Shown here piece after piece: positions 60,000-64,000 of a stretch of 64,000 nucleotides of DNA. The position numbers and the translations under genes were made by a program. Each line of letters opens with the position of its first letter. Position 1 is the first letter of the stretch. Source of the stretch: Actinotalea lenta (GTDB taxonomy: Bacteria; Actinomycetota; Actinomycetes; Actinomycetales; Cellulomonadaceae); assembly GCF_030586465.1 (NCBI RefSeq), contig NZ_JAUQYP010000001.1, positions 1,755,834-1,819,833 on the forward strand, written 5' to 3'. Below the pieces are notes generated by a model. The model saw nothing but the letters and a program-made list of their open reading frames with translations, had not been told where the DNA came from and made no database searches.

Positions 60000-60978
60000 C
60001 AGTGGACGCGCCCGCGTCGGCGAAGTGCCGGGCCACGACGGCGGCGCCCACCTTCCCGTACACGCAGTAGTCGCCGTTGGTGGCAGCCTGGGACGGCGGG
60101 TACAGCTCCGGCGGCCAGTCCCACAGCGCCACGCCACGCACCCACGGTTCTCGGGCCAGCGCGGTGAACATCTCCTCGAGGTAGTCCGCCTGAGCCTGTT
60201 CGTCCGGCGTGCCGGGAAGGCTCCAGTCATTGGGGCGTTGCGGCGACGTGTCCCGGCTGGGGCAGCCCGCTTCGAGGAACACGAACTCCTGGGCGTGCTG
60301 TTCCGCCACGGCACGGATGCGTGCGAGGTTCTGGTCCCAGGTCCCGGTGGGGTAGTACCCGGAGGAGCTGATGACGTCGACGGCGTCCCACCACGTCAGC
60401 CGGTCCTCCTGGTACTTGTCGCAGTTGTAGGTGATCGGACCGGAGTAGGCCTCGCGCACCCGGGCGGCAAGGCGGCGCCACCGACCTTCCTGGGCGTCGG
60501 CCCTGACCAGCTCGCACCCGATCGCGAACATCTCGGCGCCCAGCTCCTCGGCGAGGCGTGCGTGGTGCAGGATGTAGCGGTCGTAGGAGTCGAACCACTC
60601 GTCCCACGTGGGCTCACCGGGGACGTCGCGGTCGAAGAACCCGATGTGGGCGCGCCACGTGCCGTCCGCGACGTTGACCGTCGGCTTCAGGCACACCTTC
60701 AGCCCGAGGCTCCGTGCCTGAGCGACGGCTGACCGGACGTCGTCGTCGGTGAGTGCGGGAGCGTCCTGCCAGTGGATCTGCGTCGACTGCGCAGTGTCCT
60801 GCAGGGCTGCGTAGGCGAGCACCACCCACGTGGGATGCACGGTCGTCATCGCGTCCATCGACGCCTTCGCCGCTGGAGACGTCCAGGTGCCTCGGACGCC
60901 CGTCCAGCCCCACGTCATCGCGTGGAAGGCGCCCGGAGGGAGTGCGCGTGGCGTGGTCGTGACTGCAGTCTCTGCCAT
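59992..60978 (-). CDS. GH113-like glycosidase (probable beta-mannanase)
   Basis: A 328-aa cytosolic barrel enzyme. KVCLKPTVNVADGTWRAHIG, SYDRYILHHARLAEELGAEMFAIGCEL, ISSSGYYPTG and VFLEAGCPS fit GH113 (clan A): acid/base Glu in GCEL and nucleophile Glu in LEAG. GH113 members act on beta-1,4-mannan oligosaccharides. No signal peptide, so it would digest imported oligosaccharides. GH5 or GH39 relatives cannot be excluded. AGGAAGG precedes ATG 60978. A LacI-type operator lies 16 bases upstream. Confidence 0.75.
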   Translation of the reverse strand: MAETAVTTTPRALPPGAFHAMTWGWTGVRGTWTSPAAKASMDAMTTVHPTWVVLAYAALQDTAQSTQIHWQDAPALTDDDVRSAVAQARSLGLKVCLKPTVNVADGTWRAHIGFFDRDVPGEPTWDEWFDSYDRYILHHARLAEELGAEMFAIGCELVRADAQEGRWRRLAARVREAYSGPITYNCDKYQEDRLTWWDAVDVISSSGYYPTGTWDQNLARIRAVAEQHAQEFVFLEAGCPSRDTSPQRPNDWSLPGTPDEQAQADYLEEMFTALAREPWVRGVALWDWPPELYPPSQAATNGDYCVYGKVGAAVVARHFADAGASTAV

Positions 60979-60993
60979 GGGGGAGAACCTTCC

Positions 60994-61008
60994 TACTTAA
61001 TCGTTACA
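60994..61008. promoter_or_regulatory. LacI-type operator, glycosidase promoter
   Basis: TACTTAATCGTTACA: AT-rich half-symmetric site with central TCG, reverse complement GTAACGATTAAGTA. It resembles the sites at 62201, 62224 and 62257 upstream of the sugar-binding protein. It lies between the divergent glycosidase and lacI genes, so it can control both. Confidence 0.55.
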
Positions 61009-61101
61009 TCTTGCCACGGGGTGCCGGGCGTGGGCGCGGTCCGGCCCGCGTTATGGTGACGTCCAGCGAGCGGCCGACCCGCTCGACATGAGGAGGGGCA
61101 C

Positions 61102-62139
61102 ATGGCCAGCCGCGGTGTGCGACGGCCGACGATCGCGGAGATCGCCGAGCGGACGGGCGTGTCTGCAGGCGCCGTGTCGTACGCGCTCAACGGTCGGCCC
61201 GGCGTGTCGGAGGAGACTCGCTCGCGGATTCTCCAGGTGGCGCGCGAGATCGGGTGGATGCCGAGCGCCGCCGCCAGAGCCCTGCGGGGAGGCGGGACCT
61301 CGACCGTCGGGCTGGTCATCACCCGCGAGCCCGCCGTGCTCGGGATCGAACCGTTCTTCATGGCCTTCGTCGCAGGTATCGAGCAGGTGATCTCCGAGGA
61401 GGGCTACGCACTGCTCCTGCAGGTGACCGCTGACCCTGCACGGGTCCTGCAGACCTACCGCGAGTGGTGGTCGGCCAATCGCGTCGACGGCATCTTCCTG
61501 ACCGACCTGGAGCGCAGCGACGCGCGCCTGGGCCTCCTCAAGGAGCTCGAGCTGCCGGCGGTCGTCGTGGGTGACCCGGCCTTCGCGGAGGGGCTGTGTG
61601 CGGTGGGCAGCGACGATGCGGGCGCTGCGCGGGCGGCCGTCGCCAAGCTGGCCGACCTCGGCCACCGGCGGATCGCGCACCTTGCCGGTCCCGACCGGTT
61701 CGTCCACACGCGGGTGCGGTCCGAGGCGATCGGTGCGGCGGCGCGGGAGCTCGGCATCGAGGTGGTGTGCGAGATCCACACCGACTACTCCCTGGACTCA
61801 GGGGCACGCGCCTGCGACCGGATGCTCGATGCCCAGCCCCGGGCCACGGCCATCATCTGCGACAACGACCTGACTGCGGTGGGCGCCGTCCGCGCGGCTC
61901 GCAGCCGGGACCTGCAGGTCCCGCGGGACCTCTCGGTCCTCGCCTGGGACGACTCGCCGCTGTGCCAACTCGCCGAGCCTCCGCTGAGCGCGCTGAGCCG
62001 GGACGTGTCCGCCTATGGCGTCGCCGCGGCCCGGGCGCTGCTCGACCTGGTGAAGGGCGGCGACGCCGTGGGCCTGACGCCCTCGACCGCCACGCTCGTC
62101 GACCGCGGGAGCCTCGCCCAGGTCCCGGCCGGCAACTAG
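61102..62139 (+). CDS. LacI-family transcriptional regulator
   Basis: A 345-aa repressor: N-terminal HTH (PTIAEIAERTGVSAGAVSYALNG), hinge RALRGGGTSTVGL and a periplasmic-binding-type ligand domain with LGHRRIAHLAGP and SVLAWDDSPL. GAGGAGGGG precedes ATG 61102. It should bind the nearby LacI-type sites and be released by a sugar from the substrate of the adjacent ABC importer. Confidence 0.93.
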   Translation: MASRGVRRPTIAEIAERTGVSAGAVSYALNGRPGVSEETRSRILQVAREIGWMPSAAARALRGGGTSTVGLVITREPAVLGIEPFFMAFVAGIEQVISEEGYALLLQVTADPARVLQTYREWWSANRVDGIFLTDLERSDARLGLLKELELPAVVVGDPAFAEGLCAVGSDDAGAARAAVAKLADLGHRRIAHLAGPDRFVHTRVRSEAIGAAARELGIEVVCEIHTDYSLDSGARACDRMLDAQPRATAIICDNDLTAVGAVRAARSRDLQVPRDLSVLAWDDSPLCQLAEPPLSALSRDVSAYGVAAARALLDLVKGGDAVGLTPSTATLVDRGSLAQVPAGN

Positions 62140-62200
62140 GGACGCGCGATGCCGGGCCGCCACTGCGCGCGGCCCGGAGCGGGGACGCGTCGGGGCAGGG

Positions 62201-62216
62201 GTAACGATCACGTAAC
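62201..62216. promoter_or_regulatory. LacI-type operator 2
   Basis: GTAACGATCACGTAAC: imperfect 16-bp palindrome with GTAACG ends, similar to the site at 60994-61008. It is upstream of the sugar-binding protein promoter. Confidence 0.45.
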
Positions 62217-62223
62217 GACTGTG

Positions 62224-62270
62224 ACGTTTAAGTACACGACCCTTGTCAGCCTCGCCTTAAACGTTAAAGT
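62224..62270 (+). promoter_or_regulatory. Sugar-binding protein promoter with LacI-type sites
   Basis: A likely -35 TTGTCA (62243-62248) and -10 TAAAGT (62265-62270), spacer 16. TTAAACGTTAAA at 62257-62268 (10 of 12 symmetrical, central CG) overlaps the -10, and a further half-site ACGTTTAAGTAC lies at 62224-62235. A LacI protein bound here would block RNA polymerase. The sequence is strikingly AT-rich for this genome. Confidence 0.6.
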
Positions 62271-62340
62271 ACAGGCAGTCGCCACGGTCGGCGGCCCCCC
62301 GCGTGGCAGCGGTGGTCTGGTACGGACAGGAGAAACATCG

Positions 62341-63678
62341 ATGAGGATGCGGAACACGGCTGCACTTGCGGTCGCGGCCGGACTGGTACTCGGGCTCGGG
62401 GCGTGCGGCGGCGTGAGCACGCCGGGTTCGTCGGCGGCCGGCTCGTCGTCGGCGGATGCGGGCCCGGCCGGCGAGATCACCTTCCTGACGAACAGGACGG
62501 ACCTGCAGCAGGACGGCACCTTCGACGGCTACGTCACTGAGTTCCAGAAGACCTACCCGAATGTCAACGTGAAGGTCGAGGGCATCACCAACTACGCCGA
62601 CGACGTGCGTACGAGGATGAGCACGCCCAACGGCTACGGCGACGTGCTGATGATCCCGCCGTCGGTTCCCGCCAACGAGTTCCAGACGTTCTTCGAGCCG
62701 CTCGGGTCGGTCTCGGACCTGGCCGCGACGTACCGCTTCCAGGCCCCCGCGAGCTACGACGGCACGCAGTACGGGATCGCGCTCGGAGGCAACGCGAACG
62801 GCGTCCTGTACAACACCAAGGTCTGGGCGGACGCCGGCATCACCGAGCTGCCCACGTCGCCCGACGCGTTCCTCGCGGACCTGGCAGCCATCAAGGCCTC
62901 GACAAGCGCGATCCCGCTCTACACGAACTACAAGGACGGCTGGCCGCTGGGCGGCCAGTGGTTCAGCAACGTCGGCGCGATCTCCGGTGACGTCAACGCG
63001 CAGAACGAGATGGCCCACGACCCGGCGCCCTGGACCCCGGGCAAGGACGTGTACGTGATCGACTCGCTGCTCTTCGACGCCGTGGCGAAGGGGCTCACCG
63101 AGTCGGACCCGCTCACCACGAACTGGGAGCAGTCGAAGGGAGACTTCGCCACCGGCAAGATCGCGACGATGGTGCTCGGCTCTTGGGCGATCTCTCAGTT
63201 CCAGGCGGCCGCGAAGGACGCAGGCGTGGATCCGTCCGTCGTCGGCTTCATGGCTTTCCCGGCCACCGCCCCGGACGGCAAGCAGTACGCCACCATCGGC
63301 GGCGACTACAACCTGGCGATCAACGTCAACTCCAAGAACAAGGACGCTGCGCGTGCCTGGATGGACTTCCTCCTGCAGAAGTCAGGCTTCACGGACTCGC
63401 AAGGAATGATTTCCGCACTCAAGGATGCGCCCCTGCCGGCCAACCTCGCGAGCCTGTCGGACAACGACGTCACCCTGATCGAACCGGCTCCGGCACCCGC
63501 GGGTGAGGAAGGCTTGCTCAACTCGGTCGCCGACAAGTCGAAGGTCGACGTCTGGGGCAACATCTACCGCCAGAAGCTCGTCGACGTGGCGCGAGGCCAG
63601 GCGTCCGGTGACAAGGCGTCGTTCTTCGCCGACCTCAATGCCAGGTGGGCCAAGGCCGTCCAGGAGCTCGCCTCCTGA
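62341..63678 (+). CDS. Sugar ABC transporter substrate-binding lipoprotein
   Basis: A 445-aa lipoprotein. Signal peptide with lipobox LGLGACGG (Cys about residue 22), then a Ser/Ala linker and a family-1-type extracellular solute-binding fold (EITFLTNRTDLQ; GIALGGNANGVLYNTKVWADAGI; GWPLGGQWFSNVG; WAISQFQAAAKDAG). ATG at 62341 has AGGAGAAA seven bases upstream. Binds an oligosaccharide outside the cell and delivers it to the downstream permease. Genes for GH113 glycosidase and LacI point to beta-mannan or a related glycan. Confidence 0.92.
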   Translation: MRMRNTAALAVAAGLVLGLGACGGVSTPGSSAAGSSSADAGPAGEITFLTNRTDLQQDGTFDGYVTEFQKTYPNVNVKVEGITNYADDVRTRMSTPNGYGDVLMIPPSVPANEFQTFFEPLGSVSDLAATYRFQAPASYDGTQYGIALGGNANGVLYNTKVWADAGITELPTSPDAFLADLAAIKASTSAIPLYTNYKDGWPLGGQWFSNVGAISGDVNAQNEMAHDPAPWTPGKDVYVIDSLLFDAVAKGLTESDPLTTNWEQSKGDFATGKIATMVLGSWAISQFQAAAKDAGVDPSVVGFMAFPATAPDGKQYATIGGDYNLAINVNSKNKDAARAWMDFLLQKSGFTDSQGMISALKDAPLPANLASLSDNDVTLIEPAPAPAGEEGLLNSVADKSKVDVWGNIYRQKLVDVARGQASGDKASFFADLNARWAKAVQELAS

Positions 63679-63685
63679 CCCGGCG

Positions 63686-63726
63686 CGCCCCGGTGTCGTC
63701 ATCTCGCGCAGGGCGACACCGGGGCG
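63686..63726 (+). terminator. Intercistronic hairpin after the binding-protein gene
   Basis: CGCCCCGGTGTCG and CGACACCGGGGCG pair completely over 13 bases around a 15-base loop. Between binding-protein and permease genes such hairpins stabilise the upstream message or attenuate the permease, giving more binding protein than permease. Confidence 0.7.
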
Positions 63727-63767
63727 TGCGCTGCGGTACGCACGTCAGTCCGACTCTTGGAGCTTCG

Positions 63768-64000
63768 ATGTCGATCGTGTCGAACGGTTCGCTGGCGAGG
63801 TCCGGTGCCGAGGAACCGATCGCTGTGCGGGGGCGCCGACCCGTGCGCCCGCGTGGCCGGCGGCGCGGGCAGGGTCCGCGAACGCGGCGACTGGTACGCG
63901 GCCTGACTCCCTACCTCTTCGTGGCGACCGCGTTCGCACTGCTGGTCCTGCTGACCTACCTGCCGGCGGCCAACATGGTGTGGTACAGCCTCAACGAGTG
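63768..64000 (+). CDS. Sugar ABC transporter permease, 5' part
   Basis: ATG at 63768 opens a frame that runs off the window (77 codons seen). N-terminal 55 residues are Arg-rich (RGRRPVRPRGRRRGQGPRTR), then LTPYLFVATAFALLVLLTYLPAAN is the first membrane helix and MVWYSLNEW continues, as in MalF/UgpA-type permeases. Follows the binding-protein gene by 89 bases. Confidence 0.85.
   Translation, partial: MSIVSNGSLARSGAEEPIAVRGRRPVRPRGRRRGQGPRTRRLVRGLTPYLFVATAFALLVLLTYLPAANMVWYSLNE

Noticed and set aside
1-64000. CRISPR array
   Set aside because: The only tandem repeats found are the 42-bp and 23-bp short arrays; none has spacer-repeat structure or cas neighbours.

Overview
This window is chromosomal DNA from a high-GC actinobacterium, most like Cellulomonas or a near relative in the Micrococcales; the genus is inference. 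Supporting signs are the GC-rich third codon positions, frequent GTG starts, 4-base ATGA/GTGA gene overlaps, and actinobacterial families: SigE-type sigma factor, GlbO globin, Eis-type acetyltransferase, DSBA-like mycothiol-type oxidoreductase, paired dynamin-like GTPases, DUF6636 and DUF4232 proteins.

Bases 1 to about 8,450 are an accessory region with low coding density. They hold two tiny overlapping ORFs leading into an unknown gene, a scrap of a chemotaxis receptor gene, an AbiEi-like wHTH protein with a nuclease-like N-terminus, a SWIM zinc-finger protein divergent from a DUF2384-like helix-turn-helix protein, several orphans, and what looks like the 3' end of a tRNA gene. From 8,456 the genome becomes dense and conserved.

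Bases 8,456-14,238 (minus) hold a YtrA-like GntR regulator with a membrane protein and a small basic protein behind a palindromic operator, then an enolase-superfamily dehydratase coupled to a fused FAD/Fe-S D-2-hydroxyacid dehydrogenase. Bases 14,450-19,895 (plus) hold dynamin-like GTPase pair 1, an SSB and the ribosome ABC-F factor EttA. A 17-bp stem terminator separates this from a minus-strand sigma factor/DUF4232 unit. Bases 22,039-27,036 (plus) hold dynamin-like GTPase pair 2, a hotdog thioesterase and PanE.

Bases 26,939-38,019 carry an SDR/DUF2867 protein, TesB thioesterase with GlbO, orphan PTS EIIB and EIIA proteins, MscS, VKOR-like and SDR proteins, a GH15 enzyme and MalQ. Bases 38,033-50,309 are housekeeping: PepN, a DsbA-like oxidoreductase, a DUF6636 protein, PepO, RpiB, Eis-like acetyltransferase, PP2C/SpoIIE phosphatase, an alkyltransferase-like protein, CysE-CysK, twin CrcB fluoride channels, and a 28-residue membrane microprotein behind a perfect CRP/GlxR-type site.

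Bases 50,315-57,561 (minus) are a tightly overlapped export-type ABC operon: two FtsX-like permeases, two MacB-like ATPases (one with an AbrB-like C-terminal domain) and a beta-propeller protein. It diverges from a 42-residue protein related to the small protein in the GntR operon; a 28-bp near-perfect palindrome covers its start codon. A MarR-MFS drug efflux pair follows. The window ends in a LacI-controlled oligosaccharide locus: GH113-like glycosidase, LacI regulator, sugar-binding lipoprotein and the beginning of an ABC permease, with several shared LacI-type operators.
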